Positions 1 through 7,123 are shown, counted from the first letter of the stretch. The stretch is DNA of 11,897 bases from an uncultured Gemmatimonadales bacterium (GCA_937982605.1 CALJLC010000186.1:1-11897), one strand, 5' to 3'. The notes: a model not told the origin generated them from the sequence alone. Translations and numbers: made by a program.

Positions 1-847
1 GGCGCGGGATCGCCACGTCCCGGCCGGCGCGCAAGGCACGCGCCGTCCCGGGGCGCAACGCCGCCAGCGCCTGGAGCGCCGAGGACGTCTGGCGCTTCGC
101 CCGTGCCTCAAGGGCGTTACCCATCAGGATCAGCGCGATGATGAAGAGGACCGCCTCGTAGTAGACGTCCGGCATCAACCCCCGAGCCGTGAAGAAGCCC
201 GGCGCCACGGTCGCGACCACCGAGTAGACGAAGGCCGCCCCGGTGCCGACGGCCACCAGCGTGTTCATGTCGGCGGCATGGTGCCGGAAAGCGGCCCACG
301 CGCGGGTGTAGAAGTGCCGCCCGGCCCACGCCATGATCCACGCCGTCAGGGCGAGCAACGCGTAGGAGAGCGCCTCACGCGGCGTCTGGAAGAGCCACGG
401 AAGAACGCGCTCGACAGCCGGCGCGATCCCACCCATGACCCACTGCATGAACGGATCCGCCGAGGGTCCGTGGCCGTGCGCCCCCGGCTCCGGCACCATC
501 AACGGCATGGAGGCCACCATCGCGACGGCCGCCGCGCCGAACGCCGTGCCGGCCTTCAGCCGCAGCTCCCTGTACTCCTCCTCCTGCGCGCGGTCCTGCG
601 CGTTCTGGTCCTTCATCGCCGACCGACCGGCCGGCGCCGTCTCGGCGTCGTAGCCCGTGGAGCGTATTGCGGCCGCCAACGCCTCCTCCGTCGTCACCCC
701 GGGATCGAACTCGACCGTGGCCTCCTCGAGAAGGAGGTTCACGTTCGCGGTCGATACGCCCGCCTCGCGCTCGAGCGCCTTCTGCACCTGGACGGTGCAC
801 GAGGCGCACGTCATTCCCCGCACGGGGATCGTGGTCCTGGCGTTCAT
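1..847 (-). CDS. copA: Cu(I)-translocating P1B-type ATPase CopA, N-terminal part (runs off left edge)
   Basis: Inner-membrane pump that uses ATP to export Cu(I) from the cytoplasm. Only the first 282 codons are in the window. Residues 5-70 form a heavy-metal-associated domain with the Cu-binding motif GMTCASC (Cys14, Cys17). Hydrophobic segments follow at about 98-118, 158-178, 195-216 and 229-246. The blocks MNTLVAVGT (194-202) and YYEAVLFIIALILMG (229-243) followed by LEARAK (246-251) are typical of P1B ATPases. A His/Gly patch (HGHG, 124-127) lies in the first periplasmic loop. The CPC motif, the DKTGT phosphorylation site and the ATP-binding domain lie beyond the window, so metal type is judged from the HMA motif, the overall match and the context. 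The ATG overlaps the stop of the upstream cupredoxin gene as ATGA, suggesting translational coupling. Confidence 0.93.
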   Translation of the reverse strand, partial: MNARTTIPVRGMTCASCTVQVQKALEREAGVSTANVNLLLEEATVEFDPGVTTEEALAAAIRSTGYDAETAPAGRSAMKDQNAQDRAQEEEYRELRLKAGTAFGAAAVAMVASMPLMVPEPGAHGHGPSADPFMQWVMGGIAPAVERVLPWLFQTPREALSYALLALTAWIMAWAGRHFYTRAWAAFRHHAADMNTLVAVGTGAAFVYSVVATVAPGFFTARGLMPDVYYEAVLFIIALILMGNALEARAKRQTSSALQALAALRPGTARALRAGRDVAIPR

Positions 848-1242
848 GCGGCCGCCTCCCGGTCGTCCTCGACGACCAGCTCGCCGCGCAGCATCCCCAT
901 CCCGCACGTGTAGGAGAAGGTCCCCGCCCGATCGGGCAGGAGCTCGACCGTCGTCCGTTCGAACGCCGGCAGGAACCGCTTCACCCCGAAGTCGGGGAAG
1001 ACCACCTCCTCCGAGCACCCGGACGTCTCCTGACGGTCGAAGGTGATCGTCAGGGGAACGCCCCGCCTCACCCTCAGCACCGCCGGGTCGTACCCACCTT
1101 TCACCCCGACCGTCACCGCCTGCGCTCCACTCCCGCTCGCCACGGCGACCGCGGCGGCACCCTGCGTCATGAAGAAGTACCAGTTCACCCAGGACACCCC
1201 GCCGAGCCCGGCGAGGATCACGCCCAAGTCGACCGCGTTCAT
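844..1242 (-). CDS. cupA: CupA-like membrane-anchored cupredoxin, likely Cu(I) chaperone for CopA
   Basis: A 132-residue protein with one N-terminal membrane segment (about 5-26) and a cupredoxin-like beta-sandwich (about 42-126). It contains no histidine, so the classical blue-copper His-Cys-His-Met site is absent. Instead it has Cys76 in SGCSEEVVFP and Cys113-x-Met115-x-Met117 in YTCGMGM. As I recall it, Streptococcus pneumoniae CupA, encoded next to copA, binds two Cu(I) through Cys74, Cys111, Met113 and Met115. The 37-residue Cys-Cys spacing and the C-x-M-x-M block match. I infer a Cu(I) relay to CopA. Which side of the membrane the domain faces is unclear, because there are few charges near the anchor. 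The chosen ATG has GGGAGGG at 1250-1256, 7 nt upstream. It starts 19 nt after the preceding gene's stop and overlaps copA by ATGA. An open frame extending to 1515 runs through the upstream gene and is not used. Confidence 0.85.
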   Translation of the reverse strand: MNAVDLGVILAGLGGVSWVNWYFFMTQGAAAVAVASGSGAQAVTVGVKGGYDPAVLRVRRGVPLTITFDRQETSGCSEEVVFPDFGVKRFLPAFERTTVELLPDRAGTFSYTCGMGMLRGELVVEDDREAAA

Positions 1243-1261
1243 CGTCGTACCCTCCCGCCCG

Positions 1262-2575
1262 TCAGGGCGTGTGGTGTGCGTGGGACGCCGACCCGGCGGA
1301 CACCGGGGCGGTGGGGGCATGCGCGGCCAGCGCGCCGTAGCGGCCCATCCGCATGGGGCCGCCACCCCAGAAGAGCCGAAAGCCCGTCGAGACACTCCAG
1401 AAGGCGCGCTGCCCGAACAGCGCCATCGGGTCCACGCCGCCACGCTCCGAGGAAACGCGGTGGTACTGGACCTCGGCGAAGGGGCGATAGGACACGCCGG
1501 CCGTGGCCGACTCACGCCCGTACCCGAGCGTCGCGATCACCCAGCGGGTGGCACCGTCCGTGTGCGTGTCGTGGTCGTAGCGGTAGAACTCCGGAGTCCC
1601 CGGGGCACCGAGCCGGTGGTATTCGGGGCGGGTCGACCATTCGACGCGCGCATAAGGCTGGTGCAGGCCGGTCCGGAGCTGCCCCTCTGCGAGGACGGCC
1701 CAATAGCCCGATTCGTCCTCCGGGAAGCTCTTCGACGCCTCGAGCAGGCCGTACAGCCGACCCGACGGTCGCAGCGCTTCGTAGCGCAGCGCCGTGTTGG
1801 CCAGCTCCACGACTTCGGTCTCCGCGCCGTGGCTCTCTTCGATGCGGGCGTACGAACCCGAGAGCTCCCACGACGGCAAGCCGTGCCCGCCGAAGGCTTT
1901 CGTCAGCCTGCCCGACCACGAGTCGCCGAAGCTCTCGATGTTGGAGAGATCGTACGCATCGGTCGGCTCGGCGCCGCCGAAGAGGCCCAGCTCCAGGCTC
2001 CAGCCGGCGGGGTGCAGTAGCGTCGCATTGACGGTCCACCGCTCCAGCACCTGCGAGAGGTGGTGGTTCGTCGGGTACTTCACGACCGGGCGGCTCATGG
2101 GATCCTCGGTGCCGTACGGGGCGAAGCCCTTGCCGGCGGAAAGCGACAGGGTGCCGGCGGAGCCCGTCCACGGCGTCACCGAGACCATGAGCTCGTGCAG
2201 GAGCGTGTGCGGGTGCCGGCGGTCGATGAAGCCCTCGCCCCACCCGCCGAACGTGTACTCCCCGTCGGGCTGGGTGAACTGCTCGAAGTCGAGGGTCAGG
2301 TCGAACGCGACCCGTCCTCGCGGAGACACGGCTCCGAGCATCAATACGGGCTGAGTCAGGTACGCTTCCCGGTCGTTCAGACGGGAGTCATCGTCGAAGG
2401 GGTCGCTGGCCGTCAGGATCGGAAAGACCTGCGCCATCGTGTGAACAGTCCAGGCACGCGCGGCCGAGCCGGCGTGATCCTGGGGGTTCGTGTGGTGCAT
2501 CTGCGCGCCCGCGTGTGTGACGCTTGCGGCGGCGGAGAACGCCACCGCGGCGAGGGCGATCGTCGAGCTCTTCAT
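1262..2575 (-). CDS. Predicted copper-associated outer-membrane beta-barrel protein, His-rich ends
   Basis: A 437-residue exported protein and the first gene of the copper operon. The signal peptide (1-24, cleavage near AGA-Q) is followed by a mature N-terminus beginning QMHHTNPQDH. The rest is many short amphipathic beta-strands with aromatic girdles, for example around 306-316, 343-353, 357-372 and 391-403, as expected of an outer-membrane barrel. There is no TonB box or plug domain. The block DRRHPH (118-123), NHH (170-172) and a His-rich tail (SHAHH, 431-435) recall a poorly characterised family often seen beside copper pumps; PcoB-like barrels are an alternative comparison. Function is inferred from context: copper binding or efflux at the outer membrane. 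The ATG is chosen for AGGAGGA at 2581-2587 and for the signal peptide that follows. The open frame continues to 2719, but that would run through the promoter. Confidence 0.75.
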   Translation of the reverse strand: MKSSTIALAAVAFSAAASVTHAGAQMHHTNPQDHAGSAARAWTVHTMAQVFPILTASDPFDDDSRLNDREAYLTQPVLMLGAVSPRGRVAFDLTLDFEQFTQPDGEYTFGGWGEGFIDRRHPHTLLHELMVSVTPWTGSAGTLSLSAGKGFAPYGTEDPMSRPVVKYPTNHHLSQVLERWTVNATLLHPAGWSLELGLFGGAEPTDAYDLSNIESFGDSWSGRLTKAFGGHGLPSWELSGSYARIEESHGAETEVVELANTALRYEALRPSGRLYGLLEASKSFPEDESGYWAVLAEGQLRTGLHQPYARVEWSTRPEYHRLGAPGTPEFYRYDHDTHTDGATRWVIATLGYGRESATAGVSYRPFAEVQYHRVSSERGGVDPMALFGQRAFWSVSTGFRLFWGGGPMRMGRYGALAAHAPTAPVSAGSASHAHHTP

Positions 2576-2631
2576 CTCACTCCTCCTCGGGTTCCCGGTC
2601 TTGCGGAATCGGCTCACCCAGGCCGTCCGTC

Positions 2632-2649
2632 GATACCCCCATGGGTATC
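2632..2649. promoter_or_regulatory. Candidate CsoR-family operator, downstream box
   Basis: A perfect inverted repeat, GATACCC-CCAT-GGGTATC, with 7-bp arms and a 4-bp centre. It fits the ATACCC-N4-GGGTAT form known for copper-sensing CsoR repressors. It lies about 10 bp downstream of the predicted -10 element, near the expected transcription start, where a bound tetramer would block initiation. No csoR gene is visible in the window, so the regulator would have to be encoded elsewhere. Confidence 0.65.
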
Positions 2650-2659
2650 TGTGGAGAGG

Positions 2660-2688
2660 AGGATATATACCCCCCCACCGTATGTCAA
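2660..2688 (-). promoter_or_regulatory. Promoter of the copper operon (TTGACA-17-TATCCT)
   Basis: Read on the minus strand, a perfect -35 hexamer TTGACA (2688-2683) is followed by a 17-bp spacer and TATCCT (2665-2660). An overlapping TATATA could serve as -10 only with a shorter spacer. The spacer carries a run of seven G, and the candidate operator 2667-2683 fills it. Transcription would leave a leader of roughly 75-80 nt before the first gene of the copper operon. Confidence 0.65.
2667..2683. promoter_or_regulatory. Candidate CsoR/RcnR-family operator inside the promoter spacer
   Basis: On the minus strand this reads ATACGGTGGGGGGGTAT: ATAC and GTAT half-sites flanking a G tract. This is the general layout of CsoR/RcnR operators, which read a G/C tract of A-form character between short AT-containing flanks. 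It is less symmetric inside than the box at 2632-2649. It occupies the -35/-10 spacer exactly, so binding would occlude RNA polymerase. The two boxes are centred about 34 bp apart. Confidence 0.5.
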
Positions 2689-2720
2689 GCGAGAACTCCG
2701 GCAAGTCGCCGACGCCCAAC

Positions 2721-2749
2721 GAAAAGAGCCCGGCGATCCCGCGCCGGGC
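2721..2749 (-). terminator. Rho-independent terminator after the rhodanese/M14/DUF6090-like cluster
   Basis: A perfect 8-bp stem, GCCCGGCG paired with CGCCGGGC (2728-2749), closes a 6-nt loop. On the minus strand it is followed by TCTTTTC (2727-2721). It lies about 75 nt beyond the stop codon at 2822 and about 30 nt before the copper operon promoter, so it would separate the two same-strand transcription units. Confidence 0.7.
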
Positions 2750-2821
2750 CGTGCAGTGGAGAGGGGAGGAGTGGTGGACAGCAGTGCGGTCTCGGGCCCT
2801 CCCGGAGCCCGTGCCCCGCCC

Positions 2822-3565
2822 CTACCCCGGCGCGCGCCCCATGCGCGTCAGATACGCCTCGACGTAGCCTCGCGCCGCCGCGTTGCGCTCCATGAAGCGA
2901 TCGCCGATGCGGAAAGCCAGGAAGTCCGCGCTGGCGCCCGCCAGGCCCACCGCCGCGAGGAACTCGCGGTCGGTCCGGAGCTCCCCGACCGGGACGGCCA
3001 GCCGGAAGGACCACGATCCGCCCGACCGGAAGTCTCCCTCCGCGTCGCGGGGCGGCATCCGGACGAAGTACCGGCGTCCTTCGGACGCAACGAGCTCCGC
3101 GTCCCGCTCCATCGCCAGTCGCAGCCCGTCCATGTAGGGGATGGACCCGTCGTAGTACCCCGAGAGCGCGGTGCGGACCGTGTCGTTGCCGATCAGGCGC
3201 AGCCCTCCGCTCGACACGAGTCCCGGGTACGCGGCCGAGCCGACCTCGAAGTTGAAGTACAGGACGACGCCCATGAAGGCCCGCGTGACCTCCTGCGGAG
3301 ACCCGTCGCTCTCGATCAGCGTGATCAGATCCGCCGCGGACTCCGCCTGTTCACGCAGGCGCTCCTGGAAGTGAGCGAATCCGCTCGCCTCCGACCGCAG
3401 GTCGGCGAGGATCAGCTCGAGCGCGTCGAGCCCCTCCTCTCGCTCGCTCCGCCGCTCCCGCCAGTCGTCGGCCAGGAGCGCCAGCACGATCGACAGGAAG
3501 ATGACCGCGAACTCGGCGAGCCACCGCGTCACGCTCTTCCCGCGCACGGGGGTCGCCTCCGTCAC
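2822..3565 (-). CDS. Membrane-anchored DUF6090-like protein, function unknown
   Basis: A 247-residue protein from the GTG at 3565. One membrane segment (about 16-33) is followed by the charged stretch DDWRERRSEREEG, then a helical, probably coiled-coil region (about 38-85) and a soluble domain. The block VSSGGLRLIGNDTVRTAL (117-134) followed by GYYD resembles the DUF6090 family of small membrane-anchored proteins (recalled, not searched). No catalytic residues are recognisable. The GTG overlaps the stop of the upstream M14 gene as GTGA, suggesting coupled translation. GTG at 3547 (Val7) is an alternative start, with GGAGG 8 nt upstream. The open frame continues upstream to 4081 but there lies wholly inside the peptidase gene in another frame. 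It is the last gene before the terminator at 2721-2749. Confidence 0.72.
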   Translation of the reverse strand: MTEATPVRGKSVTRWLAEFAVIFLSIVLALLADDWRERRSEREEGLDALELILADLRSEASGFAHFQERLREQAESAADLITLIESDGSPQEVTRAFMGVVLYFNFEVGSAAYPGLVSSGGLRLIGNDTVRTALSGYYDGSIPYMDGLRLAMERDAELVASEGRRYFVRMPPRDAEGDFRSGGSWSFRLAVPVGELRTDREFLAAVGLAGASADFLAFRIGDRFMERNAAARGYVEAYLTRMGRAPG

Positions 3566-5322
3566 CTCAGCGGAACGGTCGTCCGGACGGTTCCGCCCTT
3601 CAGGCTCGAGTACTCGACCGTCATCGTGCCGGACCCGCGCACGAGGTACTCCAGCGTCCGGGTATGCCGCCCCGGCGCTCCGCTCCGGACGAGGATCCGG
3701 TCGAGCTCGGCCTGCTCGATCATCTCCGTCGGGCCGGGGCGGTGCTTGTCGGGCACCCATCCGGCCGCCACCACCTCGGCGCCCTCGACCGTGATGATGT
3801 CGGGCCGCACGACGCGATTCTGCGTCGCCTTGACGGTGACCGTCGGGATCAGCCGCTCGTTGGTGATGTCCACGCGGACGCGGAAGAGGTCCCCCTCGAT
3901 CCGCTCGACCGTCGTCTCGCCGATCGACATCAGGGGCATCATGTCGGCGTGGTAGAGCGTGAACGCCATGTTGCGGTGGAAGAGCTCCATGCTCATGAAG
4001 CGGGGGTTCACGCGTCCGGAGAGCTTCTTGAAGCCGCCCATCTCGACCGCGCCGTAGACGGGATGGTCGAAAGGCGCCCACTCCACGTACTGATCTCCGA
4101 ACTCGAGCAGGTCGTCGAAGAAGAAGCGCGACCGCTGGCCGGAGATCGGCGAGTCGGGGTCGCGTTGCTGCTCCTGGAGCAGCGGGCTGTTGAAGTACTG
4201 CCCGCCGTTCCAGAGCTCGTTGGAGTACGAGATGATCCCGAGCCCGTCGTTCGTCCAGTCGATCGACCCCCCGTGGACCGAGTAGAGGCCCCGCCAGATC
4301 ACGTAGTAGTTGTAGTAGGGGAGCATCCGCTCCCCGGTCTCGCCGATCTCGTCGTAGACCCGGATGTCCGCGGCGGGATACTGACCGTACCAGGCGGCAC
4401 CCGGCGGGCGCAGGATCATGCCCCCGCTGTTATGGAACGACTGGAAGCCGGCGATGTTGGGGCGGGACATCATGAAGTCGTTGATGGCCCGGGCTTCCGG
4501 AAGCTGGAACGGGTAGTCCATGCTCCCGCCCTGCACGTAGTTCGGCTGCCAGTCCGAGCCGTAGTTGCGGTTCGGGTCGTAGCCCCCGACGGGGTCCTCG
4601 TTGATCAGTCCGTCCCCGTCGTCGTCCAGGCCCTCCGAGCCGAGCAGGACGTAGTCGCCGAGCTCGCCGGGGGGCACCGCCTCGAGGATGCGCGGGTCGT
4701 CGTGGCTCAGGCGATGCGTGCCCTGACCCGGGACGTACTTCCTGATCTGCTCGATGACGCCGTTGCCGTTGAGGTCGTTCGGGCCGTCCTCGTCGAAGAG
4801 CCCGTCGCCGTCGGAGTCGACGGGGATGTGCCCGGTGCGCGCGCCGGAGCCCGCGTTGTCCAGGAAGTAATCCCGACCGTCGGGGTTCACGCTCGGCAGC
4901 AGGTAGAAGACCCGCTCGTCGACCAGGCGGGTCACTTCGTCGATCCGGCCGTAGTTCTCCATCAGGTACCAGATCGTGTAGAGCGTGACCTCGGCGCCCT
5001 GGATCTCGTTTCCGTGGACGTTGGCCTCGATGAACATCCCCGCCTTGTCCAGCTCGTCGCCGGTGGCGGGGTTGTTGATCGTCATCAGCCACATCTCCCG
5101 GCCGCCGTAGCTGCGACCGATCGACTGCAGCTCCAGGAACTCCGGCCACGTATCGGCCATCAGGCGCATGCGCTCGCCGATCTCGTCGTGGTCGAGCCAG
5201 CGATCCCACGTCAGCGGGAGCCGGTGCTCGGGATCGGAGCCGCGCTGCTGCGCGTTGGCCGCCAGGGGGCCCGCGGCGACCAGCGCGAGCGCGATCAGCG
5301 CCGTGAAGGAAACGCGCCTCAT
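3562..5322 (-). CDS. Secreted M14-family zinc metallocarboxypeptidase, predicted active, with calcium-type loops
   Basis: A 586-residue exported peptidase. Signal peptide 1-24 (ANA-QQ). The catalytic domain spans about 36-415, and a beta-sandwich-like C-terminal region about 470-586. Zinc ligands: His103 and Glu106 in NVHGNEIQG, and His297 in SFHNSGG. NPDG is at 146-149, the substrate-carboxylate arginine is Arg252 in DPNRNY, and the general base is Glu369 in SNELW, 72 residues after the third ligand as in carboxypeptidase A. Between NPDG and NRN lies an insert with three acidic loops: DSDGDGLFDED (169-179), DLNGNGVIE (183-191) and DDDGDGLINED (233-243). These look like EF-hand or thrombospondin-3 calcium sites. 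The enzyme would trim peptides in the periplasm or outside the cell; its substrate is unknown. The start has a strong ribosome site (GGGAGGTGA) just upstream and overlaps the preceding M14 gene by ATGA. Confidence 0.92.
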   Translation of the reverse strand: MRRVSFTALIALALVAAGPLAANAQQRGSDPEHRLPLTWDRWLDHDEIGERMRLMADTWPEFLELQSIGRSYGGREMWLMTINNPATGDELDKAGMFIEANVHGNEIQGAEVTLYTIWYLMENYGRIDEVTRLVDERVFYLLPSVNPDGRDYFLDNAGSGARTGHIPVDSDGDGLFDEDGPNDLNGNGVIEQIRKYVPGQGTHRLSHDDPRILEAVPPGELGDYVLLGSEGLDDDGDGLINEDPVGGYDPNRNYGSDWQPNYVQGGSMDYPFQLPEARAINDFMMSRPNIAGFQSFHNSGGMILRPPGAAWYGQYPAADIRVYDEIGETGERMLPYYNYYVIWRGLYSVHGGSIDWTNDGLGIISYSNELWNGGQYFNSPLLQEQQRDPDSPISGQRSRFFFDDLLEFGDQYVEWAPFDHPVYGAVEMGGFKKLSGRVNPRFMSMELFHRNMAFTLYHADMMPLMSIGETTVERIEGDLFRVRVDITNERLIPTVTVKATQNRVVRPDIITVEGAEVVAAGWVPDKHRPGPTEMIEQAELDRILVRSGAPGRHTRTLEYLVRGSGTMTVEYSSLKGGTVRTTVPLR

Positions 5323-7112
5323 CGGTCACCTCCCAGGACGATCGTCGCGGTGTCGCTTCCACCCTTCTGGGCCCGGACCCGAACCTCGACCGAGCTCCCC
5401 GCCGCGCCGTGAATCACCCACGACACGCGCTCGCGCGATCCCGAGCCGTCGAGCTTCGTGATGCGGTGCGACTTGGCGGCGCCGGTGACGATCCGCTCCG
5501 GGTCGACCTGGATCTGCACGAGGACGGGATCGACGCTCCGGGAGACGACCCCGTGCTGGAGCGCCGACGGGAAGTAGCCTTCGTTGACCACCTCGGCGGT
5601 CACCGTGAAGACGCCGCCGCCGTGTCCCTCGACCGCGAGGTCCGCGATGCGAACCCGGGGGAGCATCGTGGAGAGCCGGGCCACGAAGGCGCCGTGCGCC
5701 GCACCCAGCTCGGGGAGCCGGTCCGCGGGCGGATTCACCACCGCGTCCGGCCGGAAGCCCCCGATCTCGACCGCGCCCAGGTCGGGGTGGGTGAACGATC
5801 GCCAGGGAACGAACGCGTCGACGCCGTCCGCCTCGAACGCCGCCAGGATCCGGGCGTCTCCCTCGCCCGCGTCCTCCGGCTCGGGAACGGCCCACCCCGG
5901 CGTGCTGAAGGAGGGGACGCCGAACTGGTAGTAGGCGTACTGGAAGAACGCCCCCTGAGCCGTGCGGTTGAGCGCCACACCGTCCAGTCCGGTCAGCTCT
6001 TCGTACGCCTCGGACACCCGCCCGAAGTATTCGACGTCGGTGCGGTTGACCGTCACCTCCGGCCGGCGTCCCGAGTCGGGGTCGTTGTCCGAGCCCGGCT
6101 GAGCGCCGCGGAGGCGCGGGCCTCCCTGCTGGAAGGGCGTCGGGTAGACCCCCTGGGTGAAGACGTCGGCGAGCGACTCGTCCGCGAGCGCGCTCAGCGA
6201 GAGGGTCGTCGCGTCGGCGAGTCGCCCGCTCGAGGCAGGCGGGGTCAGGAGGTTGTCCGAATGTCCGAAGGTGAGGACGGCCGCGATGTTCCTGTGGCCG
6301 ATCACGAAGTCCATGAGCGCCCGCGACTCGGGCTCGCTCACCATGAACAGGCCCGCGTCCGCCTCCCAGTAGGGGTACTCGTGCTGGAAGTTGCGGTCGA
6401 GATCCACGCCACCGACCCCGTCCTCGCCGATGAAGCCGTCCCCGTCGGCGTCGGCTCCCTCCCGGTACAGCGCGTGCGTGCCGCGCTCCCCCCGTGCCCG
6501 GTCCGCTCGTCGCATCAGCCGCGGATCTTCGGGATCCGCGAGGAAGGCACCCGTCTCGTCGGGCACGCGCATCACCGTGACGACACCGTCCCCGTTCAGG
6601 TCCCGGGCTCCGTCCTCGTCCGTGCGCCCGTCGTTGTCGTCGTCGTACGCGAAGGCGTTGCCCCGGCGACCGTCGCGAGCGCCGGAGAACATCGCCTCGG
6701 CACCGTCCGGGTTGAGCCGCGGTACGACGTAGATCACGTGCTCGTCCAGCTCCGCGTCATCGGACCCGGGGCCGACCAGGTGACGGATCGTCTCGAGCGC
6801 CAGCTGGCTCCCGGCCAGATGATCGCCCGAGAGATTGCCCACGACCAGAACGCCGGGCCGGGTATCGACGGGGGTGCCGGACCGGTCCGCCGCGATCTCG
6901 ACGAGCCAGATCTCCCGACCCTCGCGTGACGATCCGATCGCGCGCATCTGCGCGAGGTCCGAGCCGTCCACGACGGTCCGCAGCTCGTCGGTCAGCGCGT
7001 CGTGGTCCAGGTAGTCGGAGATCTGGCTCTGCGCGTGTTCGGGGGTGGCGGCCATCGCCAGCCCCAGGCCGAACGCCGCAGCGTACCAGCCCCTCGTCCC
7101 GTCGATCCTCAA
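5319..7112 (-). CDS. Secreted M14-family paralog lacking catalytic residues (predicted pseudo-peptidase)
   Basis: A 597-residue exported protein, co-linear with the M14 protein encoded immediately downstream. Signal peptide about 1-27 (EHA-QS). Conserved landmarks are NPDG (134-137), DRNF with Arg240, the three acidic loops (DDDNDGRTDED 157-167, DLNGDGV 171-177, DADGDGFIGED 221-231) and a matching C-terminal beta domain. The HxxE zinc motif is replaced: the paralog's HGNE aligns with SGDH (95-98). The third ligand probably survives as His284. The catalytic Glu aligns with Pro405 in SFSTPGW. About 40-50 extra residues lie between His284 and that position. It is therefore unlikely to be a standard carboxypeptidase; a binding, chaperone or regulatory role for its partner is my inference. 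An unusual metal site using His98 cannot be excluded. The start codon is TTG, supported by AGGAG 6 nt upstream and by the signal peptide. Confidence 0.85.
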   Translation of the reverse strand: MRIDGTRGWYAAAFGLGLAMAATPEHAQSQISDYLDHDALTDELRTVVDGSDLAQMRAIGSSREGREIWLVEIAADRSGTPVDTRPGVLVVGNLSGDHLAGSQLALETIRHLVGPGSDDAELDEHVIYVVPRLNPDGAEAMFSGARDGRRGNAFAYDDDNDGRTDEDGARDLNGDGVVTVMRVPDETGAFLADPEDPRLMRRADRARGERGTHALYREGADADGDGFIGEDGVGGVDLDRNFQHEYPYWEADAGLFMVSEPESRALMDFVIGHRNIAAVLTFGHSDNLLTPPASSGRLADATTLSLSALADESLADVFTQGVYPTPFQQGGPRLRGAQPGSDNDPDSGRRPEVTVNRTDVEYFGRVSEAYEELTGLDGVALNRTAQGAFFQYAYYQFGVPSFSTPGWAVPEPEDAGEGDARILAAFEADGVDAFVPWRSFTHPDLGAVEIGGFRPDAVVNPPADRLPELGAAHGAFVARLSTMLPRVRIADLAVEGHGGGVFTVTAEVVNEGYFPSALQHGVVSRSVDPVLVQIQVDPERIVTGAAKSHRITKLDGSGSRERVSWVIHGAAGSSVEVRVRAQKGGSDTATIVLGGDR

Positions 7113-7118
7113 GTTCCG

Positions 7119-7123
7119 CTCCT
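7119..7123 (-). promoter_or_regulatory. Ribosome binding site fixing the TTG start of the M14 paralog
   Basis: On the minus strand AGGAG is followed by CGGAAC and then TTG. The spacing of 6 nt is ideal. No ATG or GTG start occurs before the hydrophobic core of the signal peptide, so the rare TTG start at 7112 is the best supported. Confidence 0.65.

Noticed and set aside
2576..2719. Upstream extension of the barrel protein by 48 codons
   Set aside because: It would include the predicted promoter and operators, and would put the signal peptide in the middle of the protein. The internal ATG has a strong ribosome site.
2060..3955. Long plus-strand open frame of about 630 codons
   Set aside because: It runs antisense across the barrel gene, the copper promoter, the terminator and the DUF6090-like gene. 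Its translation is Arg/Pro/Gly-rich with no domain, as expected of a shadow frame in GC-rich DNA.
4590..4830. GC-rich near-repeats of the type GTCGTCG/CCGTCGCC as DNA repeats
   Set aside because: They are explained by Asp-Gly-rich coding of the calcium-type loops in the M14 gene.
3664..6929. Long plus-strand open frames opposite the two M14 genes
   Set aside because: Their Val/Arg/Asp-rich translations mirror the M14 codons. They have no ribosome sites, and the minus-strand frames carry clear M14 motifs and signal peptides.
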